Below, piece after piece: positions 30,491 through 42,351 of a stretch of DNA of 64,000 bases. The notes under the pieces were generated by a model. The model saw only the letters and a program-made list of their open reading frames with translations. It was not told the origin of the DNA and did no database searches. The stretch comes from Bifidobacterium tsurumiense. Its GTDB lineage: Bacteria > Actinomycetota > Actinomycetes > Actinomycetales > Bifidobacteriaceae. The DNA is taken from NCBI RefSeq assembly GCF_000741765.1, contig NZ_JGZU01000002.1, positions 62,001 to 126,000 of the forward strand, written 5' to 3'. A program made the translations under genes and the position numbers. How positions within the stretch are numbered: the first letter of the stretch is position 1; each line of letters opens with the position of its first letter.

Positions 30491-31417
30491 ATGGACAGCC
30501 AAATAATCCTATTCATAAGCCAGATCTTCAATGGTCTGAAAATCGGAAGCGTGTACTCGCTAGTGGCCTTGGGATACACCATGGTGTACGGCATCATCCG
30601 ATTGATTAACTTCGCCCACGGCGACTTCATCATGGTCGGGTCATATGCGCTTATGCTCATCATCCCGTTGATGATTGCCATGGGTCTGCCGGCATGGACA
30701 GCCATTATTCCGGCCATCCTGCTGTGCGTGGCAGTGGGCATCATCGTGGAAAAGGCGGCATACAAGCCGGTGCGTGAAAAGGGCAATAGCATGACGGCCC
30801 TGATTACCGCAATCGCCATGAGCCTGTTGCTGGAAAACGGCGCACAGGCTGTGTTCGGAGCGGATTACCAAACGGTTCCCACTATTTTCCATCTGCCTTC
30901 GCTGAGTCTGGGAACATTGAATATCAGCGGTGATACCGTGCTCACCATTGTTTTGGGCATTGTCATCATGGTCGGATTGCAGCTGTTCGTCAAATACACC
31001 AAACACGGCAAGGCGATGCGTGCGGTATCGGAGGATAAGGAAGCATCGGTGCTTATGGGCATCAATGTCAACTCCACGATCACCCTCACCTTCGCCATCG
31101 GTGCTGGTCTGGCTGCTGTGGCCGCACTAATGTATTGCGCTGCATATCCTCAGGTTTCACCGATGATGGGTGCCATGCTCGGCCTCAAAGCCTTCGTCGC
31201 TGCGGTTCTCGGTGGCATCGGCTCCATTCCAGGTGCCATGATCGGTGGTATTTCCATAGGCATTATCGAAAGTCTGAGCAAGGCATATATTGATACGCTT
31301 ACCGGCGGCATCATCACTTCGGCGTTCTCCGATGCCATCGTATTTGCAATTTTGATTATCGTGCTGTTGGTCAAGCCGACTGGCATCATGGGCAAGAACG
31401 TCGGGGAGAAGGTGTGA
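30491..31417 (+). CDS. livH: Branched-chain amino acid ABC transporter permease LivH
   Basis: Membrane permease of 308 residues. The block LVALGYTMVYGIIRLINFAHGDFIMVG near the start is the LivH signature. The EAA-like loop with RAVSEDKEASVLMGINV lies near residue 178, and GGIGSIPGAMIGG near 236. About eight membrane segments are expected. It pairs with LivM to form the channel. The start ATG 30491 follows AAGGGGGAGCG. livM starts two bases after the stop, so the two are tightly coupled. Confidence 0.93.
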   Translation: MDSQIILFISQIFNGLKIGSVYSLVALGYTMVYGIIRLINFAHGDFIMVGSYALMLIIPLMIAMGLPAWTAIIPAILLCVAVGIIVEKAAYKPVREKGNSMTALITAIAMSLLLENGAQAVFGADYQTVPTIFHLPSLSLGTLNISGDTVLTIVLGIVIMVGLQLFVKYTKHGKAMRAVSEDKEASVLMGINVNSTITLTFAIGAGLAAVAALMYCAAYPQVSPMMGAMLGLKAFVAAVLGGIGSIPGAMIGGISIGIIESLSKAYIDTLTGGIITSAFSDAIVFAILIIVLLVKPTGIMGKNVGEKV

Positions 31418-31419
31418 TC

Positions 31420-32600
31420 ATGAAGAAAAGCATGCTTTCCATCAAACAGTCCTATGGCGTGGGAGCCTTGGAATCCTTGCGATTTTCGGCATTCTTATGC
31501 TGGTGTGCGAGACGGGGACTGCAACGCTGTATATCAAGAGCATTATGATGACGGCTTGCATCGCCATCATAATGACGACTTCGTTGAATCTCACAATCGG
31601 TGTTCTTGGCCAGCTGACGTTGGGCTGCTGCGGTTTCCAAGCGATCGGTGCATACACCGCCGCATTGCTGAGCAAACTGCTGGTGGCCAATGGCGTGGTT
31701 ATGGATGATACCGTGCGTTTCCTGTTGGTGACGATTATTGGCGGCGTGGTCGCCTGCATTTTCGGCATCCTCGTCGGTATTCCTGCTCTGCGTTTGCGCG
31801 GCGATTATCTGGCGATTATCACATTGGGCTTCGGTGAGATCATCCGCGTGATCATCCAGAATCTGAAATTCGCTGGTGGCGCCGGTCTTGACAAGGGCCA
31901 AGCGGGTCAGGCATTGATCGGCATCGACCGATTGGCGAATCTGTATGTGGTGTTCTGGATCACCGTAGTCACTGTCGTTGTGCTCTTCATGTTCGGACGT
32001 TCCAAATACGGCCGTGCAGTCAAGGCGATTCGTGATGACGAGATCGCAGCCAGTGCTTCGGGACTCAATACCACCTATCTCAAGGTTATGGTATTCGCCA
32101 TTTCCGCATTCTTCGCAGGTATTGCAGGCGGTATTTTCGCACAATACATCGGTTCGCTGACCCCTGCGATGTCCGGATGGCTCTATTCCATCAACTACGT
32201 GATTATGGTGGTCTTCGGCGGCATGGGTTCGATTACTGGCTCCATAGTCTCTGCAATTGGCTTGACCGTGCTTCCCGAGTTGCTGCGTGCATTTGCGGAA
32301 TACCGCATGCTCGTCTACTCGGTGGCTTTGGTTTTGGTGATGATCTTCCGTCCGCAGGGCATCTTCGGATCCTGGGAGTTCTCGCTGCCCAAGTTGATCA
32401 ATCGCATTTTCTATCCCAAGCGCCAAAGCAATGATGGCAATCCGGATAATGCGGACTCGAAAGGGCAGACAGAGAAAACGCGCACTGGCGTAGCTCAGCG
32501 CACAGCCCAGAAGGAAGCTGCGGTGGGTGTGGCACATTCGGATGCATCCTTGGCAAAGCCGGTTCTGAAAGCGTCAACTCAAGGTGAAGAGGTGCAATGA
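31420..32600 (+). pseudogene. livM: Branched-chain amino acid ABC transporter permease LivM, frameshift near N-terminus
   Basis: From ATG 31420 the frame reads MKKSMLSIKQSYGVGALES and runs on in the wrong frame. The conserved protein is read from about 31480 (ILMLVCETGTATLYIKS and on). Adding one G to the GG at 31470-31471 gives GVGALGILAIFGILMLVCE, a normal first membrane segment. Downstream is intact: LTLGCCGFQAIGAYTAA, IRDDEIAASASGLNTTYLK and GGMGSITGSIVSA are LivM features. A restart at ATG 31497 would lose that helix. A 70-residue hydrophilic tail follows the last helix. The stop overlaps livG. Confidence 0.85.
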
Positions 32601-33415
32601 TGAGTGAACCCATACTTCGCGCCGAGCATTTGGGCATCACCTTTGGTGGTCTGAAAGCCGTATCCGATTTCAATATCACCATCGGCAAAGGTGAATTGGT
32701 CGGTTTGATCGGTCCTAACGGTGCTGGAAAAACCACGGTTTTCAATCTGCTCACCGGCGTATACAAGCCGACCGAAGGCGAATTCTGGCTCGACGGCCAA
32801 CCGATGAGTGGGAAGAAAACGCATCAGGTTGTGCGAGCAGGCATAGCACGTACTTTCCAGAACATCAGGCTCTTCAAGCAGATGACTGTGGAAGAAAACG
32901 TTTTGGTGGCCTTCAATGAGTCCTTCTCCTATGGTGTTGGCGGTGCGATTTTCCGTACGCCACGTTTTTGGAGGCAAGAACATGAGATGCACGCCAAAGC
33001 CATCGAACTGCTGAAGATTTTCGGATTGGATGGTTTGGCTGCAACGCAGGCGGAAAATCTGCCATATGGACAGCAGCGCAAATTGGAGATTGCACGAGCT
33101 CTCGCCACTGGCATGAAACTGCTCTTGTTGGATGAGCCCGCGGCCGGTATGAACCCGACGGAAACCGAAGATCTGCTGGAATGCATCACCATAATCCGCA
33201 AGAGATTCGGCATTGCGATCCTGCTGATCGAACATGATATGAGCCTCGTGATGAATGTATGCGAGCGCATCAATGTGCTGGATTACGGACGTGTCATCGC
33301 TTCGGGAACGCCTGAGGAAATCGCCAATAATCCGCAGGTGATTGCGGCATATCTGGGCAGCGACGATGATGCTGAAGACGACGCCGGAGACGGCAATGAT
33401 GGTGAGAGGGAGTGA
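32600..33415 (+). CDS. livG: Branched-chain amino acid ABC transporter ATPase LivG
   Basis: Cytoplasmic ATPase of about 271 residues. Walker A GPNGAGKTT lies near residue 38, the signature appears as LPYGQQRKLEIARAL (LivG type), and Walker B is LLLLDEPAAGMNP. The insertion GGAIFRTPRFWRQE is typical for LivG. ATG 32597 and 32600 adjoin; both overlap the livM stop. The last 20 residues are strongly acidic (DDDAEDDAGDGNDGERE). With LivF it powers LivHM. Confidence 0.94.
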   Translation: MSEPILRAEHLGITFGGLKAVSDFNITIGKGELVGLIGPNGAGKTTVFNLLTGVYKPTEGEFWLDGQPMSGKKTHQVVRAGIARTFQNIRLFKQMTVEENVLVAFNESFSYGVGGAIFRTPRFWRQEHEMHAKAIELLKIFGLDGLAATQAENLPYGQQRKLEIARALATGMKLLLLDEPAAGMNPTETEDLLECITIIRKRFGIAILLIEHDMSLVMNVCERINVLDYGRVIASGTPEEIANNPQVIAAYLGSDDDAEDDAGDGNDGERE

Positions 33416-33421
33416 TATCTG

Positions 33422-34126
33422 ATGCTGAAAATCGATAATCTCAATGTTTCCTACGGCGCCATCGATGCTGTCAAAGGCATCTCACTCACGGTCAACGACG
33501 GTGAGATCGTATCGCTCATCGGAGCCAATGGTGCTGGCAAAACCACGACACTGCACACCATAACCGGCTTGGTGCCGGCGAAATCCGGTTCGATTACCTT
33601 TGACGGCCATGATCTGCTCAATACGCCGAGTAATAAGATCGTGACGCTTGGTATGGCGCATATTCCAGAGGGACGTCATGTGTTTACGCGCATGAGCGTG
33701 CAGGAAAATCTGGAGATGGGGGCATACAGCCTCAAGGATCAGTCTGGGCTTCAGAAGGATCTTGATCGTGTCTTCGGTCTGTTCCCTCGGTTGAAGGAAC
33801 GTCGTCATCAGTTGGCTGGAACGCTTTCCGGTGGCGAGCAGCAGATGCTGGCGATGGGACGCGCTCTGATGAGTCATCCCACGATGATTCTGATGGACGA
33901 GCCTTCTATGGGCCTGTCGCCGTTGATGGTGAAGGAGATTTTCTCGATTATCACCCGTCTGCATGATCAGGGCATAACTGTGCTGCTGGTTGAGCAGAAT
34001 GCAAAGATGGCGTTGTCTATTGCGGATCGTGCCTATGTGCTGGAGACCGGTCGCATCACCATGCAGGGCGATGCCGATGATTTGCTGCATGACGAAAAGG
34101 TGCGCAAGGCGTATTTGGGCGCGTAA
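33422..34126 (+). CDS. livF: Branched-chain amino acid ABC transporter ATPase LivF
   Basis: ATPase of 234 residues, the usual LivF length. Walker A GANGAGKTT near residue 36, signature LSGGEQQMLAMGRALM, Walker B LMDEPSMGLSP. It starts six bases after livG and is the last gene of the liv operon, which ends at a clear terminator. Confidence 0.95.
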   Translation: MLKIDNLNVSYGAIDAVKGISLTVNDGEIVSLIGANGAGKTTTLHTITGLVPAKSGSITFDGHDLLNTPSNKIVTLGMAHIPEGRHVFTRMSVQENLEMGAYSLKDQSGLQKDLDRVFGLFPRLKERRHQLAGTLSGGEQQMLAMGRALMSHPTMILMDEPSMGLSPLMVKEIFSIITRLHDQGITVLLVEQNAKMALSIADRAYVLETGRITMQGDADDLLHDEKVRKAYLGA

Positions 34127-34150
34127 TCGTCATCCATGTTTCTGGGTTAG

Positions 34151-34192
34151 GGCGTTCACAAGCCACGGATTCGCGGTTTGTGAACGCCTTTT
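34151..34192 (+). terminator. Terminator of the liv operon
   Basis: GGCGTTCACAA (34151-34161) pairs with TTGTGAACGCC (34178-34188), followed by a T-rich stretch. Confidence 0.88.
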
Positions 34193-34392
34193 ATATTGTA
34201 ATGTGCGGATTGGCGATATTTTGTGCTAACAGGTTGCAGAAGAAACCAAACAGACATTGTTCCGCGTTCCGCTTGATAGCATGCCCATTGCGTGCCCATA
34301 GCTTGCCCATTGCGTGCACCGTTTTGGGATGCAAGGCTACTGTGCAATGGTAGGCTGTCGGATAGTGAAGTAATCCGGTCAGGGAGGTCTCA

Positions 34393-35052
34393 TTGAACAG
34401 GATTCGCAGCATTGATGACGAATCGTTATCCCAAGCAGCTCAGATTGTGCGCGATGGAGGGCTTGTTGTGGTCCCCACCGATACCGTGTACGGAATTGCC
34501 TGCGATCCTTTCAATGCCGATGCCATAGAGCGGATATATGAGATGAAACACAGGCCACGCTTCAAGGCTTTGCAAGTGCTTATGGCTTCTGTCGACGAGT
34601 TGGATGCGTTGCAGTTAGAGCTTCCCGCGCCTCTCAATCGTTTGGCTGCGGCATTTTTGCCCGGCGCCTTCTCGCCCATTGCACTGGCCCAGGAAGGCAG
34701 CGACCTGAAAACCCTGCACGATGACGGCCAGGGCAATCGAACCCAGGGAATCCGCGTGCCGAATTCAGCGCTGTCATTGCGTGTGCTGCGTGCGACAGGG
34801 CCTTTGGCGTGTTCAAGTGCAAACCGTTCGGGCAATGAGAGCGCACAAACCGTTCAAGAAGCGTATGAGGCATTCGGAGAGGGCGTAGATTTGTATTTGG
34901 ATGGCGGCCCGACTCAGGGTCATGTGGCCAGTACTGTGGTGGCTGCTGATAGTCATGGTCGCGACGGCATTGCCATCCTGAGAGAAGGCGTTATCGACCA
35001 AGCCACGATCCGCCGTGCATTGCACATGAACGGCGGGGGATTGGGCGCATGA
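34393..35052 (+). CDS. tsaC: Threonylcarbamoyl-AMP synthase (Sua5/YrdC family)
   Basis: Protein of 219 residues that makes threonylcarbamoyl-AMP from threonine, bicarbonate and ATP, the first step towards t6A37 in tRNAs reading ANN codons. The YrdC core is clear: GGLVVVPTDTVYGIACDPF near residue 19, then YEMKHRPRFKALQVLM with the KxR nucleotide site, and CSSANRSGNES near 140. Start is TTG 34393, with AGGGAGG five bases upstream; no ATG fits. It overlaps the next gene by four bases (ATGA). Confidence 0.92.
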   Translation: MNRIRSIDDESLSQAAQIVRDGGLVVVPTDTVYGIACDPFNADAIERIYEMKHRPRFKALQVLMASVDELDALQLELPAPLNRLAAAFLPGAFSPIALAQEGSDLKTLHDDGQGNRTQGIRVPNSALSLRVLRATGPLACSSANRSGNESAQTVQEAYEAFGEGVDLYLDGGPTQGHVASTVVAADSHGRDGIAILREGVIDQATIRRALHMNGGGLGA

Positions 35053-36206
35053 GGGTTTATCTGTTCATAGCCGCAATCGCAGGAGGTGCGACTTGGCTTG
35101 TCACCCCGCTGATCCGGCATCTGGCGATTTCGATTGGTGCGGTGGGCAAGGTCCGAGCCCGCGATGTGCATACCATACCCACCCCGCGCATGGGTGGCCT
35201 GGGCATGTTGATAGGCTTCGTCGTCTCCATGCTGTTTGCCAGTCGAATGCCTTTCATCAGCGGATTGTTCATGGAAAGTCAGCAGGCTTGGGTCGTTGTG
35301 GCCGGAGCCGTGATGATTTGCTTGCTGGGTATGGCCGATGATCTGTGGGATTTGGACTGGATGCTCAAGCTATCCGGCCAGTTGCTGATTTCGGTGTTCG
35401 TGGCTTGGGGCGGATTGCAGATCATCTCGCTGCCCTTGGGTTCTTTGGTGACTGCTTCTCCCAGCCTGTCCATTGCCATTACCGCCTTCCTGATTGTGGC
35501 ATCGATCAATGCGGTGAACTTCGTGGATGGTTTGGACGGACTTGCTTCGGGAATCGTGGCCATCGGAGGTATCGCTTTCGCTGTCTACTCATATATTCTG
35601 GCTCGATCCTCACCAAGTTATGCCTCGATGGCCACATTGATCGACGTGGCTCTTGTCGGCATTTGCGTTGGTTTCATATTGCATAATTGGCATCCGGCGA
35701 AGTTGTTCATGGGGGATTCCGGATCGATGCTGTTGGGATATCTCATTACCTGTGCGTCGATTATCATGACCGGTCATTTGGATCCGGCATCCATTCATAC
35801 CAGTGTGTATGTGCCGGTGTTCATGCCTATTCTGTTGCCGGTCCTGGTGCTCTTCCTGCCGGTTCTGGATATGGTACTGGCAATCGTGCGGCGCGTTGGC
35901 AAGGGGCAGTCGCCTATGCATCCAGATCGTATGCATTTGCATCACCGCATGTTGCGTATCGGGCATTCGGTGCAAGGCGCCGTGCTTATTCTGTGGGGTT
36001 GGGCGGCGCTTATCGCTTTTGGATCGCTTATGGTACTCTTCTTCAAGGTGCAGCACGTGATCATTGGCATGGTGTGTGCTGCGATTGTGCTTGCCGTAAT
36101 CACCATGCTGCCGTATCTGAGGCATAGGCTGCCTGAGTTGCGTGAAGAGAACGTGGTGTTGAGCAAGGCAAAGCACACAAGCGGCAATCGTCACGAGGAC
36201 GAGTGA
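35049..36206 (+). CDS. Undecaprenyl/decaprenyl-phosphate N-acetylglucosaminyl 1-phosphate transferase (WecA/Rfe-like)
   Basis: Multi-pass membrane protein of 385 residues in the MraY/WecA family. Landmarks: HTIPTPRMGGLGML near residue 37, the metal-binding Asp pair in MADDLWDLDW near 97, NFVDGLDGLASG near 157, and HNWHPAKLFMGDSGS near 214. The late HPDRMHLHHRML block fits the WecA/TagO branch rather than MraY. It transfers a sugar-phosphate to the lipid carrier and so starts wall polymer or polysaccharide assembly. Coupled with tsaC by overlap, an order common in Actinobacteria. Confidence 0.88.
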   Translation: MRVYLFIAAIAGGATWLVTPLIRHLAISIGAVGKVRARDVHTIPTPRMGGLGMLIGFVVSMLFASRMPFISGLFMESQQAWVVVAGAVMICLLGMADDLWDLDWMLKLSGQLLISVFVAWGGLQIISLPLGSLVTASPSLSIAITAFLIVASINAVNFVDGLDGLASGIVAIGGIAFAVYSYILARSSPSYASMATLIDVALVGICVGFILHNWHPAKLFMGDSGSMLLGYLITCASIIMTGHLDPASIHTSVYVPVFMPILLPVLVLFLPVLDMVLAIVRRVGKGQSPMHPDRMHLHHRMLRIGHSVQGAVLILWGWAALIAFGSLMVLFFKVQHVIIGMVCAAIVLAVITMLPYLRHRLPELREENVVLSKAKHTSGNRHEDE

Positions 36207-38164
<1,958 letters not shown>

Positions 38165-38664
38165 ACTTCGCGCGATGAACTGACGAACTCGGATGTTCAG
38201 AACACGGCAGGTGCCGTGATCTGAAAGCTGACCCCCGTCAGAAGCGTCGTAAGCATAATGCCGTTGCAGCTAGTGTTTGCTAGCTGCAACGGCATTTGCC
38301 TATCCATTGTTCGAAGCTTGTCGCGTTTAGGGATCCGTGGGTGTCGGAGGATGTTGGAACAGCCTTTGAGCATCTCGCGAAAATTGCCAGCCACGATTTG
38401 GGAATAACGTGGATTGGTGTATGGGGGGGAGTATCGAACAGCGTCTGCTTACCTCACACTAGGCTGACTGGAGCAATCAGGGTTTCTTGAAAGCCACCGA
38501 ATTCAGTGTCTCGACAACCATAGGTTTGAGCTTCGCAATCGTATTCCCTATTGCTTGATCGCGCGGGCTCAGTGGCTTTGCATCGTGATACGTTCGTATC
38601 AGAGCACACGTCCGAGGCGAGGGTTAGGCTCGTCTGTTCGGCAAAGCGTGGAAAGGCATATGCA
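38165..38664. other. Spacer between guaB and orn
   Basis: Apart from the terminator hairpin at 38257-38296, I see no gene, RNA or repeat in these 500 bases. Confidence 0.4.
38257..38296 (+). terminator. Hairpin after guaB
   Basis: A 16-bp perfect stem (AATGCCGTTGCAGCTA at 38257-38272 with its inverse at 38281-38296) with an eight-base loop. The following T run is short. It lies 92 bases after guaB. Confidence 0.8.
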
Positions 38665-39348
38665 ATGGTCGACAAGAACGATGACAAGATCTATGATGCG
38701 AAGCAATCCCGTCTGATTTGGATTGATTGCGAAATGACAGGCTTGGATATTTTCAACGACGAGCTATGCGAGGTCTCTGTGGTGCCGACGGATTTTGATC
38801 TCAATGTTCTGGATGAAGGCATCGATCTGGTGATTCGACCGTCTGAACAGGCTGTCGCTCATATGAACGATTTCGTCAGGAATATGCATACTTCTTCGGG
38901 ATTGGTCGATGAATGGGAACGCGAAGGCTTGGATCTTAAGGAAGCCGAACGCCAGATCGTCGCATATGTCAAGCGGTTCATTCCAGAGAACGAAAAGGCC
39001 TTGTTGGCGGGTAATTCCATTGGTTCAGACAAGAAGTTCCTGGATCGTTTCATGCCTGAGCTCATGAGCAATCTGCATTACCGTGTCATCGATGTGAGCA
39101 CGCTGAAGGAACTGTCCCGTCGTTGGTATCCAAACGTCTACCTCAACAAGCCAGCCAAGCATGGCGGCCACCGTGCATTGGCGGATATCATCGAGTCCAT
39201 CGATGAGTTGCGCTACTACCGCGATATGTTTTTCGTGCCGGCCCCCGGTCCGGATGAGGAGGAAGCCAAAAGAGGTGCGGAGCATATCGAAGCCACAAGC
39301 CTGCTGCGCACATACGAAGCGAATGGCAATCCGCAGGGTCGAGCCTAA
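38665..39348 (+). CDS. orn: Oligoribonuclease
   Basis: DEDDh 3'-5' exonuclease of 227 residues that clears 2-5 nt RNAs and pGpG. Motifs: [13 protein letters not shown] (Asp and Glu), a central Asp in [15 protein letters not shown], and [10 protein letters not shown] (His and Asp). ATG 38665 follows GGAAAGG; longer readings lack similarity to the family. The C-terminus is about 30 residues longer than in E. coli and ends in a hydrophilic tail, as in other Actinobacteria. Confidence 0.95.
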   Translation: MVDKNDDKIYDAKQSRLIWIDCEMTGLDIFNDELCEVSVVPTDFDLNVLDEGIDLVIRPSEQAVAHMNDFVRNMHTSSGLVDEWEREGLDLKEAERQIVAYVKRFIPENEKALLAGNSIGSDKKFLDRFMPELMSNLHYRVIDVSTLKELSRRWYPNVYLNKPAKHGGHRALADIIESIDELRYYRDMFFVPAPGPDEEEAKRGAEHIEATSLLRTYEANGNPQGRA

Positions 39349-39385
39349 GCGTCATGCAACCCTAGATAAATGTTGCTAACCCAGG

Positions 39386-39596
39386 GAATTTGGTGTGATG
39401 TGAGAGCAGATCTCTACGACGCGTGTGATGCCTGCTTGTCAACTCCAAGGAATTTGGTGTGATGCGTGAGCAGATCTCGACGAAGCGCGTGATGCCCGCT
39501 TGTCAACTCTAGGTAATTCGAAGTGATGCGTGTGACGCCTACTTGCAAACTCAAGACAATTCGAAGTGATGCACGAGGCAAGTCGTGCAGATCTTC
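39386..39596 (+). repeat. Tandem repeat, about 64-bp unit
   Basis: Units start at 39386, 39450 and 39514 (period 64), with a shortened copy at 39557 (43 bases on). Shared parts include GAATTTGGTGTGATG, GAGCAGATCT and GCTTGTCAACTC; copies 3 and 4 have diverged to AATTCGAAGTGATG. It fills the spacer between orn and the HAD gene. No protein is suggested. Confidence 0.75.
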
Positions 39597-39647
39597 GTGA
39601 CTCAATACCCCGTATGCGACCCTGAGACGAATCATGAAAGGAATACT

Positions 39648-40490
39648 ATGAGCGCACAGCCATGGACCCAAATACCTGTAGGACCACATGACATCAAGTT
39701 GGTGGTTGCGGATATGGATGGTACTTTGCTTGATGAGCATAGCGAGATTCCCGAAGAGTTCTGGCCGATGCTGGACCGTATGAACGAGCAGGGCGTGACT
39801 TTTGTTCCTGCGAGCGGCAGGCAATTGGCGACCCTGAAATCGATGTTCGGTCATATTGCGCAGAATGGCTCATATATTGCCGAAAACGGTAATATGGTGG
39901 TGTCCCACGGTCAGGTCGTGAACGTCATTGATATCCCCATGGAAGAAGTGCATTGCATGCTCGATGCTGCCCGGGACGCTTATCAACAAGGCAAATACGA
40001 TATAGGCGTCGTGGTATGCGGCCTGGACCGCGCATATGTCAACCGTCGCGATGATGCGTTCCTTGCGGAATGCAGGAAGTATTACCATGAGTTGGAAATC
40101 GTTGATGATTTGTATGCGGTGCAGGATCGCGTTCTGAAGGTTGCAGTTTTTGATTTTGACGAGGCAGAGCCCATGGCTCACGCCGTGTTTGGCGGTTTTG
40201 AACAAAGTCACCAGGTTGTGGTTTCAGGCAAGCATTGGGTTGACATCATGGATCGCGATGCCGACAAGAAGCAAGGCGTGATTGCTCTACAGCGCGCTTT
40301 GGGGGTCACTCCTGCGCAAACCGCGGTATTCGGCGATTATCTCAATGACCTGTTGATGCTTGATACCGGTGAATGGTCATTCGCTATGGCAAATGCCCAT
40401 CCGGACCTCAAGCGTGCAGCGCATTATGAGGCCCCTTCGAATGCTGAGCATGGCGTGCTGCAGGTTTTGCATCATTTGCTGGGCGTGTAG
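39648..40490 (+). CDS. HAD-superfamily phosphatase, Cof/YbhA type
   Basis: Protein of 280 residues. HAD motif I is VVADMDGTLLDEHSE near residue 20, with the nucleophile and acid Asp residues. Motif II is FVPASGRQL, motif III Lys is in DKKQGVIALQ, and motif IV is FGDYLNDLLML. The C2-type cap between marks the Cof subfamily, which dephosphorylates small sugar or cofactor phosphates in the cytoplasm. Substrate cannot be predicted. ATG 39648 follows GAAAGGAAT. Confidence 0.9.
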   Translation: MSAQPWTQIPVGPHDIKLVVADMDGTLLDEHSEIPEEFWPMLDRMNEQGVTFVPASGRQLATLKSMFGHIAQNGSYIAENGNMVVSHGQVVNVIDIPMEEVHCMLDAARDAYQQGKYDIGVVVCGLDRAYVNRRDDAFLAECRKYYHELEIVDDLYAVQDRVLKVAVFDFDEAEPMAHAVFGGFEQSHQVVVSGKHWVDIMDRDADKKQGVIALQRALGVTPAQTAVFGDYLNDLLMLDTGEWSFAMANAHPDLKRAAHYEAPSNAEHGVLQVLHHLLGV

Positions 40491-40947
40491 CTTGAGGAAA
40501 TAGGTGCGCAAAATCTGGTGTGCGGTTAAGCGATGTGCGATTATGAGATGTGCCGAATGGCGCCCCAGCGAGGCTCAGGTGAGCTCGCATAGTCTGGTGA
40601 TCGGTTACTAGGTGTGCGTTCAAGAGGTGTGCGCTTATGAGGTGTGCGCTTATGAGGTGAGCGTTAAGAGGAGTGTCGAATGAAATGTGAGTTACCGTGA
40701 TAATCGTTTTGCTGTGAGGGCTGCTGGATCGATATTGCTGGTTTCTTGACGGCGACGTCGGTTTATTTGGTTGCCGCATTTGCATAAATAATTGTTTGCC
40801 GCATTGCGAATATCTTGGCTTTAATAGCGGTTTTGCCGAATGCTGTCCTATCAAGAACTATCGAAGGCCATCGCAGTACCAAGACACTCAGTCCGAAACA
40901 CTAACCACTGAAGCACTAAACCATATCCATGAATAAAGGGAGCGATG
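40491..40947. repeat. Spacer with 15-bp tandem repeats
   Basis: Four copies of a 15-bp unit like GAGGTGTGCGCTTAT run from 40609 to 40668 (starts at 40609, 40624, 40639, 40654). Two of them are identical. Looser copies (GTGTGCGGTTAAGC, GATGTGCGATTATGA) occur just upstream at 40518-40550. No gene is supported in this spacer. Confidence 0.7.
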
Positions 40948-42351
40948 ATGAAACAGAATGACGCGCTGGCGATATTGCAATCAGGCGTAAGCACATTCAT
41001 CACCGGCGCCCCGGGTGCCGGCAAGACTTTTGTGCTCAATCAGTTCATCAAGCAGGCACGCCGTGATGGATTGAGCGTTGCGGTCACCGCTTCCACGGGT
41101 ATAGCTTCCACTCATATCAATGGCCAAACCATTCATTCATGGAGTGGCATAGGCGTTGCTACTGCACTTACTGATAGCCTGTTGAAAACCATACGATCAC
41201 GCAGAAAACGCAAGCTGCAGGCAGCCGATATCCTCGTAATCGACGAGGTTTCTATGATGCACGCCTGGCTTTTCGATATGGTCGATCAGGTATGCCGCGC
41301 TGTGAGGCGCAGGACGGAGCCGTTTGGTGGGTTGCAAGTGGTGCTTTCCGGCGATTTCTTCCAGTTGCCTCCGGTGAGTGTTTCAAGCCGAAACTCGGAT
41401 ATGATTGCGCCGAGTCCTGAATATTTGGCTATGCATGAGCGGTATGCGCAAGCGGGGAAAAACCCGGAAGGATTCGTTACGGAATCCTTGGTATGGGAGG
41501 AACTGAATCCGGCAATATGCTATCTGACCGAGCAGCACCGTCAGGATGATGGGCGGTTGCTCAATGTGCTCACGGATATTCGTGAGGGCAGGGTGTCTGA
41601 CCAGGACACGGCGGTGCTGTCTGGACGTTTGGGAATTTTGCCGCAGGTCGATGATGTGGCGGTGCATCTTTTCCCTGTGAACCGCCAGGCAGATGGACTC
41701 AACGATTTGAGGCTTTCCCAGATTGAACAGCCCGAGCATGTGTTTGTGGCAAAATCCACGGGACCGGCAAATTTGGTGCAACGATTGAAAAAGAACATGT
41801 TGGCCCCGGAACGTTTGATGCTTAAGAAAGGCGCTGCGGTGATGGCGTTGCGCAATGATGCCGATCGGCAGTATGTCAACGGTTCCATAGGCACGGTGCG
41901 CGGGTTTGCTTCGGATAGCAAGGGCGGCTGGCCGATCGTGGAATTTGAGAACGGCAATATCGTCACGATGAAACAGGCATCGTGGGAGATGATGGATGGT
42001 GAAACGGTGCTTGCTTCCGTTGATCAGGTGCCATTGCGTTGCGCTTGGGCGATCACGATTCATAAGTCGCAAGGCATGACATTGGACCGGGCCGTGATGG
42101 ATTTGCGACGCACTTTTGCGCCGGGCATGGGATACGTCGCCTTGTCCAGGGTAGAACGGCTGGACGGCTTGTTCTTGGGTGGCATCAATGATAGGGCGTT
42201 TCTCGTGTCTTCGGATGCGGTGTTGTTGGATGACGAGTTGCGTTCGAGGTCTTCTCATGCCTCGGCTCTTTTGGAACGCGAAGGAATTGAGGCATTTCGC
42301 AAGGAGCTGCCGCCAGTAGAAGATGAATTCAGCCAGGCGGAGCTGTTCTGA
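40948..42351 (+). CDS. PIF1-like helicase (AAA, superfamily 1B)
   Basis: Protein of 467 residues. Motifs in order: Walker A TGAPGAGKTFVLN near residue 20, TASTGIASTHINGQTIHSW (motif Ia), Walker B VIDEVSMMHAWLFD, LSGDFFQLPPVS (motif III), ALRNDADRQYVNGSIGTV, and the C-terminal HKSQGMTLDRAVMDL and GYVALSRVERLDGL. This is a complete PIF1-family core, a 5'-3' DNA helicase that may act on forks or R-loops. GGGAGCG precedes a double ATG (40945 and 40948). No accessory domain is attached. Confidence 0.88.
   Translation: MKQNDALAILQSGVSTFITGAPGAGKTFVLNQFIKQARRDGLSVAVTASTGIASTHINGQTIHSWSGIGVATALTDSLLKTIRSRRKRKLQAADILVIDEVSMMHAWLFDMVDQVCRAVRRRTEPFGGLQVVLSGDFFQLPPVSVSSRNSDMIAPSPEYLAMHERYAQAGKNPEGFVTESLVWEELNPAICYLTEQHRQDDGRLLNVLTDIREGRVSDQDTAVLSGRLGILPQVDDVAVHLFPVNRQADGLNDLRLSQIEQPEHVFVAKSTGPANLVQRLKKNMLAPERLMLKKGAAVMALRNDADRQYVNGSIGTVRGFASDSKGGWPIVEFENGNIVTMKQASWEMMDGETVLASVDQVPLRCAWAITIHKSQGMTLDRAVMDLRRTFAPGMGYVALSRVERLDGLFLGGINDRAFLVSSDAVLLDDELRSRSSHASALLEREGIEAFRKELPPVEDEFSQAELF

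Noticed and set aside
31452..32537. 361-codon minus-strand frame over livM, very rich in His, Asn and Gln
   Set aside because: Composition is the usual artefact of reading opposite a hydrophobic permease gene.
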